Source: Dactylonectria macrodidyma
Lineage: Eukaryota > Ascomycota > Sordariomycetes > Hypocreales > Nectriaceae
Assembly (NCBI GenBank): GCA_020744425.1
Contig: JAGMUV010000008.1
Location: forward strand, 310,001-374,000
Direction of reading: 5' to 3'
Length of the DNA: 64,000 nucleotides
This document shows, one piece after another, positions 54,719 through 64,000 of this stretch (position 1 is its first letter; each line of letters begins with the position of its first letter). Under the pieces are notes generated by a model. That model made no database searches. It was not told the origin of the DNA and saw only the letters and a list, made by a program, of their open reading frames with translations. Position numbers and translations under genes: made by a program.

Positions 54719-54755
54719 ACTTCGCATTGTGATCTTTATTACCGGTAGTACTAGG

Positions 54756-55010
54756 TTATCCAGCTTCTACTTTCAGAGCTTTACTCTGTAGGAACCGGGC
54801 TTTCAATATGTTTAAACCAAGGAACCTAGACTGTCGCTGTTTTCGGGTCCCTGAAAGATCTTCGACGTATCGACCTTGCGTATGGTATGTCGCCGCAAGA
54901 TCCGCCATGCTCCTGATCGTATCCGGGTGCTTCTCACCGAGCACCGATCGCCGAAGATTCAATACTTTGATGGAAATGTCCTCATCTTCGACGTATCGGC
55001 CAAGTCTCAT
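54756..55010 (-). pseudogene. TPR (kinesin-light-chain type) repeat fragment of an NLR-like protein
   Basis: The reverse complement gives RYVEDEDISIKVLNLRRSVL, GEKHPDTIRSMADLAATYHT and QGRYVED, i.e. one complete and two partial 42-residue TPR_12 repeats. In fungi these near-identical repeats usually form the C-terminus of NB-ARC/NACHT receptors. Nothing of the rest of such a gene is adjacent. Confidence 0.65.
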
Positions 55011-55019
55011 TAAATGTCC

Positions 55020-55212
55020 GATTTAGTCAAAGCCCAGTTTGAGTCAAAGCTCCAGTTTTAGTCAAATATCCAGTTTTGTCAAAGCTCCAGTTTTAGTCAA
55101 ACATCCCAGTTTTAGTCAAATGTCCAGTTTTAGTCAAATGTCCAGTTTTGCCAAACGTCCAGCTTTACCAAAATCCCAGTTTTGTCAAATGTCCAGTTTT
55201 ATCCAAGGTCAA
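55020..55212. repeat. Degenerate ~20-bp tandem array, CCAGTTTTAGTCAAA units
   Basis: About ten units of roughly 17-22 bp, each with (C)CCAGTTTTAGTCAAA or close variants. The core TTTAGTCAAA is the reverse complement of the TTTGACTAAA words at 22.96-23.0 kb and 55.87-56.0 kb. Confidence 0.85.
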
Positions 55213-57568
55213 AAATGGATGTTGGGTCTTTGACTGTCTACAAGACCGATCTCAAGATTGTCCCTACATCCGAAGGAGAAGACACTACAAGGGAATGTAC
55301 AGTCATGTTCACTATCGCTTTCCTCTCCGGATCTCTCTTCCCATTCTTTCAGGCAAGACGCACGGACCAGCAGTACTTACGGGTACCTAGAAATACATAA
55401 TTTTATTAGAGGGGTCAGAAGTGGCTGACTTTACTGGGCAATTTTGCCTGTGGAGTAATCAAAGATCCAAAAGTGACCTTAAGAATAAGTCCTCTGAGGT
55501 ACTGCAAGGTACATAGCAGCGCCACAGTTTACATAATAGATCAAGACAGTGCCGTCCACACTGTAAGGTACATGGCACCTAGATTTCACATTGTTGCCTC
55601 CCCAGGCTTTGTTCCGGGTATCGGTAAAATTTTATTCCGTAGGTCATACAAGTCGCTTTTGAGGTTCACTGTGTTCAGAACTTATTATTCATACTATGTG
55701 GGTCCGGTGACACTCTCAAAGAGTATAAGTGAAAGAGGAAGGCAATAATGAACATTACTGTACATACTGTACTGCTGTTACCGTATTGTCTCTACCGTAA
55801 TGCATGACCGTATTGACTATCCTCAGAGATCCATTCATCATTTTTGATGAATGCGACACAGCGCAGGGGTCTCGTTTGGACAAGGGTGTCTTTTGACTAA
55901 AAGCACAGATCTCTTTTTTGACTACTCTGTAAAGACAAGGTGATTTGACTAAGAGAAGGGATCTCTTGACTAAAAGTAAGGACCTCTTTTTAACTACTAT
56001 AAAAGCATCTATTTGACTAAGAGCAGGGAGATGCCTATTTAGAAAGCAGGGAATACATGTAACTAAAGGACGGTTATCTAGCATTTTTTTGATCCACCGA
56101 TCCACTTATTATAGACTGGTGAAGCTCACTACACAGTCCTATTAAGGGACGGATTCATTCTAGCAGTGGGTGCGGGGCAGGACTGGATTAGCGGCGGCTT
56201 AGTAACTTGAAGGATTGGAGACTTGGAAGAGGGAGGGTTGGATAGACTGGCTGATTGGGACTGACTACTAGCCAGGGTAATGAAGTTTATTATCTAAGTC
56301 TATGTTCACTACCTTATTAGATAGGTTAATAATAGGGAAGTGGTGTTATTATTTAGGGTAAGTGCTATTATTAATATTTGGATTTTATGTTTTAGCAATC
56401 CGCTGTCCTGTGTGTACTGTTCATTACTGTGCTTCTATTCCTTTGCTATTATTAATCCCTATTCATGCTTTGCTGGAAGTCTGGGATCGGTAGATAATTT
56501 GCGCGGACCTGGCCTAATCTCATTTAACTAAGCATAAGAACCCACTCCGTCGATAGTCGTTACTACGAGTGATACTAGCTCCGGATAACAGGTCAAACAC
56601 ACATAGGGGGAGAATCCGGCCATCGATTAGCTCTTTCTCTCAAGTAAATGGGACTAAGGTGAAGTATCAGAGCGCGGGGAGTTAAGTAAGGCAGAATCCC
56701 AGCCCGGTCAGTCTTGTTAGACAAATCATGCCGAGGCATCCTCATAAAAGTGCTCAGCTGAGGACCCCAGCACCAAGTTGTCTGACTTAGTGATATAACA
56801 TAGGGCAAGTGCGTGAGCTCCCTCTGCTATTCGATCTCACGCGACACAGTAAGTTTGGATTGCACGACTATATGCGCTTGGGACTGGGGAGTGGCTAACC
56901 TTGATGAACAGAGCTTTCGATCCGTTCTAGCCTCAATCATCCATTGCCTAACATCCCTTCCTCTGCGTTCTCTCTCGTTCCACGGCGTCATGAGTCATCG
57001 TAGTGCCTACTGTTAGTAGCCAGGATAAATAGCACAAACAGGCTGGGTTCCCCGGCGAGGGTCCTGCGAATCATTAATAAGTAGTCTGCCTAGACTAGCT
57101 ATATAAGTATGCTGACTGACTCCTAAATGGAAGCCAGATATCCACAAAGCTCCCTAATACCCTCTACATTCGTACACACTGTGAGAATTGGTGCTTGCCC
57201 CTTCACTCCTCTCGTTACTATATTTTTAATATGCCATTTCCCTTCAGATTGCTTTGCATCTCCTCAAGAGACTTAAGAGAAACTCCAGGAGGTCATCGAG
57301 CATTGACAGGATCTAGGAACGTAACACGCTTACTACCCTTACCTAGTTTAATAAACACGATGATATCATTCCACGGTAAGGCCCAGAAGCCGTTGCATTC
57401 TTGTCATGTCTCTTTCCTGAATGCAGACCAGATAGGGTCTTCGGCCTGCAAGAACGATAACTAGAAGGGATTATATAATGCGCACAGTGTCTCGGATCAT
57501 CCCGAATGAAGGACCTTCAGAGATAGAAAACTAGTGGTAGTTTAGACTTTGCGTCCTCTGTCGAGCGT
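55213..57568. other. Long AT-rich intergenic region
   Basis: No gene is supported. 55769-55812 repeats 14135-14180 almost exactly. 55868-56023 has several TTTGACTAAAA-type words spaced irregularly. 56.1-57.5 kb shows nothing I can name. Confidence 0.45.
55868..56023. repeat. Interspersed TTTGACTAAAA-type words
   Basis: At least four copies of TTTGACTA(A/G), TTGACTAAAAG or close variants occur within 155 bp, separated by AAGG/GATCTCTT sequence. Same core as the 55.0-55.2 kb array, but on the other strand. Confidence 0.6.
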
Positions 57569-58002
57569 GTGATGGCTATAATAGACTGCGAATCCAGAGC
57601 CGGCCGAGAGGTAACTCTAGAAGAACTCGACGATGTCCTCGATCAGATTGCAGCCCTATCATCATTCTCGTCCGCTAGCCTACGGGAAAGAGTTATAACA
57701 AAGCATGGCCGATCAATCCGTGCAGATAACTTACTTTCGAAAATATTCCGAGTCCTGCAGAGCTCTGGGACTAAATGGATGATTCGCATTATATTAAAGA
57801 ATTACAGCCCGGCCCGCGTTCTAGAGACGCTAGTAATAAGTAGATTTCATTTTCTCCTGCCTGACCTCCTTCACTTTCAAAATTCAATCCCAGCTGCTGT
57901 GGGACTCCTAAGTAGCCCGACTATCCGGCATATGCCCATCCAGCCAGCCGTGGATACTTGCGATGAGCTGAAGGAAGTCGCCAGTAGGGAACTCGAGCTC
58001 CG
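57569..58002 (+). pseudogene. ATP-dependent DNA ligase, N-terminal fragment
   Basis: The frame reads DCESRAGREVTLEELDDVLD, RVITKHGRSIRADNLLSKIF, GTKWMIRIILKNYSPARVLE and SRFHFLLPDLLHFQNS, the helical N-terminal domain of the fungal ligase-IV-like family. Family similarity ends at SRELE, the same point where homology with the 2-kb copy stops. The open frame continues to 58252 with unrelated basic sequence. The catalytic KYDGE motif is absent here. The block 57787-57998 is the AT-shifted partner of 2093-2304. Confidence 0.7.
57787..57998 (+). repeat. 212-bp duplicated block, copy 2
   Basis: Partner of 2093-2304 in the same orientation, with G:C->A:T-biased differences on this copy. Confidence 0.8.
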
Positions 58003-58605
58003 AATAGAAAATCGGACGAGGGAAACAAAACAAAAAAAAGGCTCAAGGAATCTCCCAAAATATCTTCCGTCCATCGTCCGGAAGCCTCCAAATTCTTTCA
58101 TCAATTCCTCCGTTCAAAATCCTTCCCATGAATATCCAACTCGCCCAAGAACGGCTTCACGTCGACCAGGACGCTGTCGTCGTACTCGCAAAGTAGCATC
58201 CACAGGACCGTCATTCATTGCGCAAAGTACCTCTCATAATCCTAGGGTATAACCAAGTGCGGAAATAAACACCAAAAAAAATTAAAATATTAACGCGTTG
58301 GTTCGTTCCCTTGGGTATTGAGGCCAAGCAGCAGCAGCAGCAGGGTTGAAAAGAAAGAAAGCAAAACATCGCCCCCGACAAGCGCTCCAGAGAGCTGTGG
58401 TATCTTTTCAACAAGAGTCGTCAAACGCCCCGAAGCAAACAATCCATCCGTGTATGTGTGATCGTGAGCCCAACCTGGCGGCAAGCTGGGGGAGCTAGAA
58501 TAACATGTACATGTCCCAGTCTAGACCTCGTGTTCATCTGCCTCAAGCAGTCATATCTCTTGGGCAAAAAGGGCAAGAAAAGAAAAGAAAGTGAAAAAAA
58601 GAGGA

Positions 58606-58850
58606 TTAAAAGATGAGACGCAGGACATATCCGCCTGCCTCGTCAGATAATTGTGTGCCGGGAGATCCGTCGTTTGAGTCAACCGCCGTCTCCCACTCAC
58701 GCTTCGCCCCTGGAGATTGTTCAACTTCTTCAATTTGGAGGACCATGTCCTGACCCTCCTTAAGTTCTCGGATAACGTCATCGTCCAATTCACCCTCAAG
58801 GCCGTTCTTGATCGTGCGAATTGTTCGCGTGATTCGAGATGTGAGGGTGT
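58606..58850 (-). pseudogene. 3'-terminal exon of an unrecognised conserved-looking gene
   Basis: From an AG acceptor at 58851-58852 the minus strand is open as TLTSRITRTIRTIKNGLEGE, LDDDVIRELKEGQDMVLQIE and a tail ending GGYVLRLIF. The regular acidic/amphipathic sequence looks like a real protein end, but I cannot name it, and no ATG-bearing first exon is evident upstream. The inverted duplication at 58916-59100 lies just 5' of it. Confidence 0.35.
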
Positions 58851-58915
58851 CTAGGTGTGTTGGGCCGGACAGTCGGATGCTGGATACTGGATGATAGAAG
58901 TGGAGAGGGTTTTGG

Positions 58916-59100
58916 CTAGCAGGGCTCGGTGGAAAAACCTGACGACGCTGATTGGCTTGAGGGAAACCTGCGCCTGTGATTGGCGGAAGGCTTCCGTCCT
59001 CTCTTTACTGGGCGGCTGGCGGCTGGCGGGCAGTGGGACAGTGACAGACGAGGCGCCAGCGGCCACGGACCAAGATCCGACGCCAGGGAGAGAGGGGGGG
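58916..59100 (-). repeat. Inverted duplication with CCAAT boxes, copy 1
   Basis: The reverse complement is nearly identical to 61279-61443 except for a ~20-bp segment present only here. It contains two CCAAT boxes on the minus strand (CGCCAATCA and AGCCAATCA; ATTGG at 58951 and 58979 on plus). It looks like copied promoter sequence. Confidence 0.8.
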
Positions 59101-59279
59101 GAAGGGGGAAGAAAGGAGTGGCCATGTTCCAAGGCGGCAAAGACTCGATCGCGAGAGCATTTATTGGATAAGGGACGTGGCGAGGCACTGCGACTGCTGA
59201 TGAGTATTGGCTCTCCTGATCGTTCTCGCTTTACGCGACGAAGCTTTGATGCTGAAAGGGAGGGTGATGTGGTCTGCAT

Positions 59280-61278
59280 TGTCAGACAGACCTGGGGTGT
59301 TGAAGCGTTGGAGAGTTGGAGTGATGGAGCGTCGGAGCATTGGAGTGATCAAGGGCAGGGAAGGATAACGTCTGCTTTCAAGGAAATGCCTTACACGAGG
59401 ATACGGTGTTCGAGATGATGAATAAAAAACGTCGAGTTCTAGCAAGAGTCGTGTGGTGCAAGAGGGAAAAGAGGGGCCACTAGCTGGCGGCGGAGCCCTT
59501 CCGTGAATCACGATTGATTTTGCTCCTATTCCACCTGCGACCAAACTACAAAAACCAAAACGGCGTTTCTAGAGGAGAAAACAAAGAGTGGCAAGACCTG
59601 AGAATGTCTGAGCCTAAAAATGCTAGCACAGAGCTTGATGTGACAACGAAATTGCCGATGAGGCCGAGATCAGATTGTCAACAAGGCCCTTCAAGCGAAA
59701 CGAACAGTTGTACTGTCTACGAAGCGACATCAAACCTCAGCCCAAAGCCATCCCCACAAGCCGCATGCCGATGGTACCGATCCAGACAGTGAAAGGGCAC
59801 CCCCCCGGGCAGGCGTCGGTGTCTCGTTTGCCACGACGTAGGAATCAAAAAGAGGGCCCAATGTGATTTCTGGCAAGTTCTCTGGATGCACGAGTATGGC
59901 TGCCGCATGAGGGAGGTTGGGTGAGGTGCACAGAGTAATTACGAAAGTCTTGCTTTGTCTAGGTAGTTTGCACCCCCCACCGAGGCCCCCATGCAAGTCC
60001 ACTTAGCGAGTTGACTGGGACGGCCCGGCAGTCTGCCAGTGTGGTGTGATGGATAGTTACAGTATTCCCATCCTCATTTCCTTGATTTCCTCTGTTGGTT
60101 GTGATAGATATGCGCAGTGTGGCTTGCACGAAATGCCGGGCGTTGGCATTTGTTGGGGCATTGGCTTGGTCCTGACTCCTGCGATGGTCAGGCTGCGAGC
60201 ACACCATGACAGCCACAAACTCACAGTCACTTGCTCGAGGTGCGGCCGAGCAACCCTCGCAAAGGAGATACAGCGCGTCATTATGGGCATGGGCGTTGGG
60301 ACACAAGCCATGCTCACTCCAGGCCATAGCCTCTCCCAGGCCTCATCGAACAGCGAGCATGACACCTTTCGACGAGGGTGACTACGGTACGTGCTAATGT
60401 CAACTATTGCCTATTGCCCGGATGAAAAGGTTGCGCCCAGTTCCAGTTTCACCAAGGCGTCTTGCCCCACGCGGAGATGGATTCGGGTCCATAACCCCAT
60501 GGCGGTGCGTGCATGGTTGCCATGCCCTGGTGCCCATGGTGGCGGCGGTACCTAAGCAACTAGCCCCTTGCTCCAGCTGGTTAGAGAAGCTTGAGATGCA
60601 AGATCGAAAAGTGCAATGTATGGGGTCTCGTTGGATCACATTATTACCTACGGAGTATAGGAGACCAATTCATCCTCTGCCGACCGAGCTGTTGGTGCGT
60701 GGTCCGTGCCGCCACCCCCCGCTGCGACACAGGGTCTGGGGCAATCAAGAGCCTCAGGCCTTTTAAGCCTTCAAGCTTTCTAACTCAATGGATTAGCCCG
60801 GAACCTCGGCTCCTTCCCTCTGGACAGTAGGTACATACATGATACGACGCGAGGTACTAAGTTTACCAAGTTACTCAACTACACTGGAGGAGGTAGGCCA
60901 GGGCCAAGGACGAGCGGAGGCCGAAAGGGAGAATAAAATGAAACAGTGCAGCTAAATAAAAAGAGCATCAGCCATGGATGATGGGGGAGGAGAAGCAGCG
61001 ATGGGACTCGCAGAGACAACGTAGTACTGCGTAGAGACTCATACTGGAGTAGTAGAGGAACCGCATGGAAGGATACCCTTCAACACCCACCCATGATGAG
61101 AAACATTGCGTGACTTGTTATCAGCGACATGCCAACCCAGATGGATCAGTCACTAATTCCCAGATGGATCAGTCACTAATTTTAATCCGTACCAGTACTT
61201 ACCTACATATGTAGACTACGGAGTAATGCTAGGTACGTAGTAGGTACAGTGCAGTGATGGCTGAGATGCTGCAGGTCG
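59280..61278. other. Intergenic between the two inverted copies
   Basis: Several ~100-codon frames on both strands (for example 59959-60327 minus, 60407-60766 plus) have no recognisable motifs and overlap each other. 61136-61181 is a 23-bp unit repeated twice in tandem (CCCAGATGGATCAGTCACTA...). Confidence 0.4.
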
Positions 61279-61443
61279 CCCCCCTTCTCCCTGGCGTCGG
61301 ATCTTGGTCCGTGGCCGCTGGCCAACTGCCCGCCAGCCGCCAGCCGCCCAGTAAAGAGAGGACGGAAGCCTTCCGCCAATCACAGGCGCAGGTTTCCCTC
61401 AAGCCAATCAGCGTCGTCAGGTTTTTCCACCGAGCCCTACTAG
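61279..61443 (+). promoter_or_regulatory. Inverted duplication with CCAAT boxes, copy 2 (bZIP upstream region)
   Basis: Plus-strand counterpart of 58916-59100, lying 0.5-0.7 kb upstream of the bZIP start. CCAAT at 61376-61380 and 61404-61408, 28 bp apart, fits the binding sites of the fungal HAP/CBC complex. Regulatory function is inferred. Confidence 0.5.
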
Positions 61444-61769
61444 CCCCTCACAGCAAGACGCCTCTGCGTGCTGCTCGCATACGCCATGCTTGCCTGCGTT
61501 ATGCTTGTCTGTGATGCTGTTTGCTGTTGCGTCCTGCCAATGTCCTCATTCGCACCTTCTCCCCTCTGCCCTCTGGCAGGTTGTTTCATCCCTCTACCCT
61601 TGGAAATAGAGTGTTTACCTCTGCCCTTCTCCCACCCCAAAGCCAGAGCTATCATCTTCACTTGCTCCTCGCACTTCACTTCCCATCACACTTATTAGCT
61701 TTACTTAATCTCACATCGACAAGATCCCCAAACATCACACGCTACCGACACCTCAACGCCTGATAACCA

Positions 61770-61915
61770 CCGAACCTCTACAGAACTTCTACAGAACTTC
61801 TACATAACTTTTACAGAACCTGTACAGGATCTTTATAGACCTTCTTCAGAACCTCTATAGAAACTCCATAGTATCTCTACAGAACCTCAACAAAGTCTCT
61901 ACAGAACCAACCAAC
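61770..61915 (+). repeat. Leader minisatellite before the bZIP gene
   Basis: Eight to ten irregular ~15-16-bp units of the type CTACAGAACCT(C/T) in the ~190 bp before the start codon, pyrimidine/A-rich and without ATG. It probably lies in the 5' untranslated region. Confidence 0.7.
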
Positions 61916-61962
61916 CATATTCACTCGAGATCAAGAACCGCTTCCCTGCAGGATCCAAGATA

Positions 61963-62946
61963 ATGTCCTCTGAGTTTTCTCACTTCGCCTCCAACTCCGA
62001 CGGGAGTGGAGCTGAGGCTGAAGCGTCCATGCCGGCGCAGTTCGCCTCGGTGAACATGGATGATCTATGCTTCGACGAGAACACTGTCTTGCTATGCGAG
62101 CCGACTCCTGGCGCCTCCGAAGCTTCTCCTAGTCTCCCTTGTCTTCCGTGGAGCCCGTGGTGCCTAGCTGATCAGCCTGGTCTTGTCAGTGCCGTTGCCT
62201 TCCCAGCTCAGCAAGACGTCCCGCCCGGACAGCCCAACGCTGTACCTGTGTCGTACGTAAACGAGTACGACTACAATTCCAACCCGCTTGACTATTCTAC
62301 CTGGGTGAATCCCATTGCACCCCCTGCTCCTGAGCCATTGTCACCGACGGGCTCCCCGGCCTCTCACGGCTGGCCTCGAACCACGCCGACCGAAACAGGG
62401 TATCGAAGACGCAACCCGCATTCTGACCAACATTCGCCCCCTCAATTCACGAAGATGGACTCTGTTCCAAATTGCGAAGCCAGTCGACGCCCGCGACGTG
62501 ACTCGGAACAGCCCGAGAGCCATCACGACAACAATGGCGTGGGCAGCAATGACAGCAATGGGCACGATGACAACAAGACAAGCAACCAGAATGACAAGAA
62601 CGAAGGGAAGAACATGGGTGCTCCTGGGCTGTCCCCAAATCACGACGACGAGCACTTCCAGCGGATTCAACTGCGAAATCGAATCGCATCTAACAAGTTT
62701 CGAATCAAGAAGATGGAAGGCGCATTGTCGCTGCAGGCTGAAGTGCAAAGACTGGAGGGGGAGAATAGAGTTTTGACAGGCAATAGGAACGAGCTTGTCC
62801 AGGAGGGCCACTACTTCAAGATCCTCCTTCTACAACACGCCAAATGCAAGTGCGTGTTGATCCAGAACTACATTGCCGTGGAGGCCCAACGCTACATCAG
62901 CGGTATTCAGCAGGGCGCGTTTCCGGGCCAAGGCCAGCTTGTCTGA
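61963..62946 (+). CDS. bZIP transcription factor (ATF/CREB-like)
   Basis: An uninterrupted 327-codon gene. The acidic/Pro-rich N-terminal two thirds (MSSEFSHFASNSDGSG..., WVNPIAPPAPEPLSPTGSP) is probably an activation region, followed by an Asn/Asp-rich stretch. Near residues 235-290 lie QRIQLRNRIASNKFRIKKME (basic region, N-R-x-A-S-x-K-F-R) and a short leucine zipper (LQAEVQRLEGENRVLTGNRN). The family-typical tail HAKCKCVLIQNYIAVEAQRY follows. The basic region is shorter in Arg than usual, but the Asn and Arg that contact DNA are kept. Related fungal ATF/CREB factors respond to stress. A relic of another member lies at 35.4 kb. No introns or damage are evident. Confidence 0.88.
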   Translation: MSSEFSHFASNSDGSGAEAEASMPAQFASVNMDDLCFDENTVLLCEPTPGASEASPSLPCLPWSPWCLADQPGLVSAVAFPAQQDVPPGQPNAVPVSYVNEYDYNSNPLDYSTWVNPIAPPAPEPLSPTGSPASHGWPRTTPTETGYRRRNPHSDQHSPPQFTKMDSVPNCEASRRPRRDSEQPESHHDNNGVGSNDSNGHDDNKTSNQNDKNEGKNMGAPGLSPNHDDEHFQRIQLRNRIASNKFRIKKMEGALSLQAEVQRLEGENRVLTGNRNELVQEGHYFKILLLQHAKCKCVLIQNYIAVEAQRYISGIQQGAFPGQGQLV

Positions 62947-64000
62947 CCGGTCGGCTTGAATTTGGCATACCGCATGTGTGAGCATCAAAAGATGAAGGAG
63001 GCGACGAAGAACCTGAACTTGACAGATGCGAAGGTGAGATGGGTAAAATTGCTATACGGTAACACTCACACTCCGGGAATGGGCAAGGCGTCACGGTGGA
63101 AGGGTAGTTATAAGGCTCTGGAGATTCCACGTCCAGGCAGTTTAGCAATACACGCCATATGACGTTCCTTGACACAGTTGAGCGCGCCTCTTAGTTTCGT
63201 TCAAGTTCGCCCCAACCTAGCCAACGCGGGAATCATCTCCATCGTGTGGGCTAAAGTGGTAGGGGTGCGGTGGCTATTGTTCTGACACCCACATCCACCG
63301 CTACCATCGGAGCATGGTCCATCTCCCATGCTTATGTCGCTGGCTGCGCCCCCTGGGCGTGGACGGCCATCCTGGAGTGCAATCGATGTCTTGGGAACGC
63401 CACTTGCCCCATCTCACATCCCGCAACCGGGAATGCTCGAGCTCATCATAATACAAGGCCTGTAGTATTGCTGCAGGCGGGCAGAAACATACAGAGAAGT
63501 GACAGAAAAGAGGGACAAGTGGTTGCTACTAGTAGCCGACAGACCATGGTCTTACAGTGTGACAGGAGACCGGTCCCTAGGGGGGACGAGAGTTGAGCAT
63601 GAGTTCGAGTTTGAGCATGGTGGTGGGTGTCGGTCCCATGAAGTAGTCTCCAAATGATTGGCTGAGCCGCGCCGTGAGGCTGAACGGTTTGACTGCTCGC
63701 ATTCGCCGCATGCTCTCCTCCGAGTCTCCTTCCTATCGAGACGTTGGGCCACGTTATAAAACCTGAGAGGCGGAGGTTCCGTCCGTATGGCCCAGAGGAT
63801 AAAAGGCCAATCTGAACGATGCAGCCTGTTCTCGTCAGCGTAGAGAACGTTCAAATGCGGCACGCACATGCGCAGTTGATTGGTAGCAAGGACGAGTCCA
63901 GGGCGGCCCGTCCCTTGCCCACCAATCCGAGGACAGGTCTTGACGATCGTCCTACGCGTACCATACACTACAGCCGTCCACCACTGAGTGAGCGACCCAA
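62947..64000. other. 3' flank of the bZIP gene, no supported gene
   Basis: A minus-strand frame at 63552-63968 (138 codons) and shorter ones have no recognisable content. Confidence 0.4.

Noticed and set aside
59959..60327. 122-codon minus-strand frame
   Set aside because: No recognisable domain, overlapping frames on both strands and no splice context. Probably chance.
1..64000. A CRISPR array, biosynthetic gene cluster or complete immune system
   Set aside because: The window is eukaryotic. There are no regular spaced repeats of CRISPR type, no PKS/NRPS/terpene core enzymes, and no complete NLR with partner genes.

Overview
The window reads as nuclear DNA of a filamentous ascomycete (Pezizomycotina; a sordariomycete seems likely, but I cannot fix the genus). 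The evidence is short 48-90 bp spliceosomal introns with GTRNGT donors, typical fungal families (BCS1-like AAA ATPases, HeLo-like/NACHT STAND proteins, 2EXR, DUF2855, LaeA-like methyltransferases, a Ran1-like kinase), fungal transposon types (Tad-like LINE, hAT, pogo/Fot1), and many relics whose stop codons come from CAA/CAG/TGG->TAA/TAG/TGA, the signature of repeat-induced point mutation (RIP).

Layout, left to right. 0.9-2.0 kb: an intact zinc alcohol dehydrogenase. 2.1-2.6 kb: a DNA-ligase fragment. 4.0-7.3 kb: a decayed same-strand series of a HeLo-like STAND N-terminus, a RhoGEF (DH/PH) segment and a Ras-type GTPase. 7.4-8.05 kb: the tail of a Helitron-type PIF1 helicase. 8.3-9.8 kb: a BCS1-like AAA ATPase broken by a 10-bp tandem duplication. 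10.3-11.2 kb: a seven-span membrane protein. 11.7-12.7 kb: a NACHT-protein fragment. 13.5-14.1 kb: a DNA-ligase C-terminus. 14.8 kb: a tyrosine-recombinase-like scrap. 15.1-19.6 kb: a 5'-truncated LINE with intact ORF2 and a 12-bp target duplication. 19.7-20.3 kb: a MITE full of palindromic repeats. 21.1-22.3 kb: a DUF2855 gene with a homopolymer frameshift. 23.1-28.0 kb: a pogo-type transposon with a hAT element nested inside it, each with its own target duplication. 29.9-30.6 kb: a methyltransferase.

From about 31 to 39.6 kb the DNA becomes AT-rich and stop-riddled. It still holds recognisable ghosts of an alpha/beta hydrolase, a bZIP protein and a delta-9 acyl-CoA desaturase. A second BCS1 relic lies at 40 kb, a Ran1-like kinase with one TGG->TAG stop at 41.1-42.2 kb, and the better-preserved sister of the hydrolase at 46.4-47.6 kb.

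The right part is more ordinary: SEC18/NSF (48.1-50.8 kb, minus), a 2EXR protein, an opsin-related pseudogene, zinc-finger and TPR scraps, the N-terminal DNA-ligase fragment (57.6-58.0 kb), and an intact ATF/CREB-like bZIP gene (62.0-62.9 kb). An inverted duplication carrying two CCAAT boxes lies upstream of that gene.

The genes do not form an operon or a biosynthetic cluster. The theme is a few housekeeping or conserved genes (ADH, SEC18, bZIP) set in an accessory region of duplicated, fragmented and RIP-mutated genes. I did not find a convincing new system. The most unusual items are the HeLo-RhoGEF-Ras series, the three scattered pieces of one DNA-ligase family, and the RIP ghost of a desaturase gene. 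All coordinates and motif readings were done by eye.
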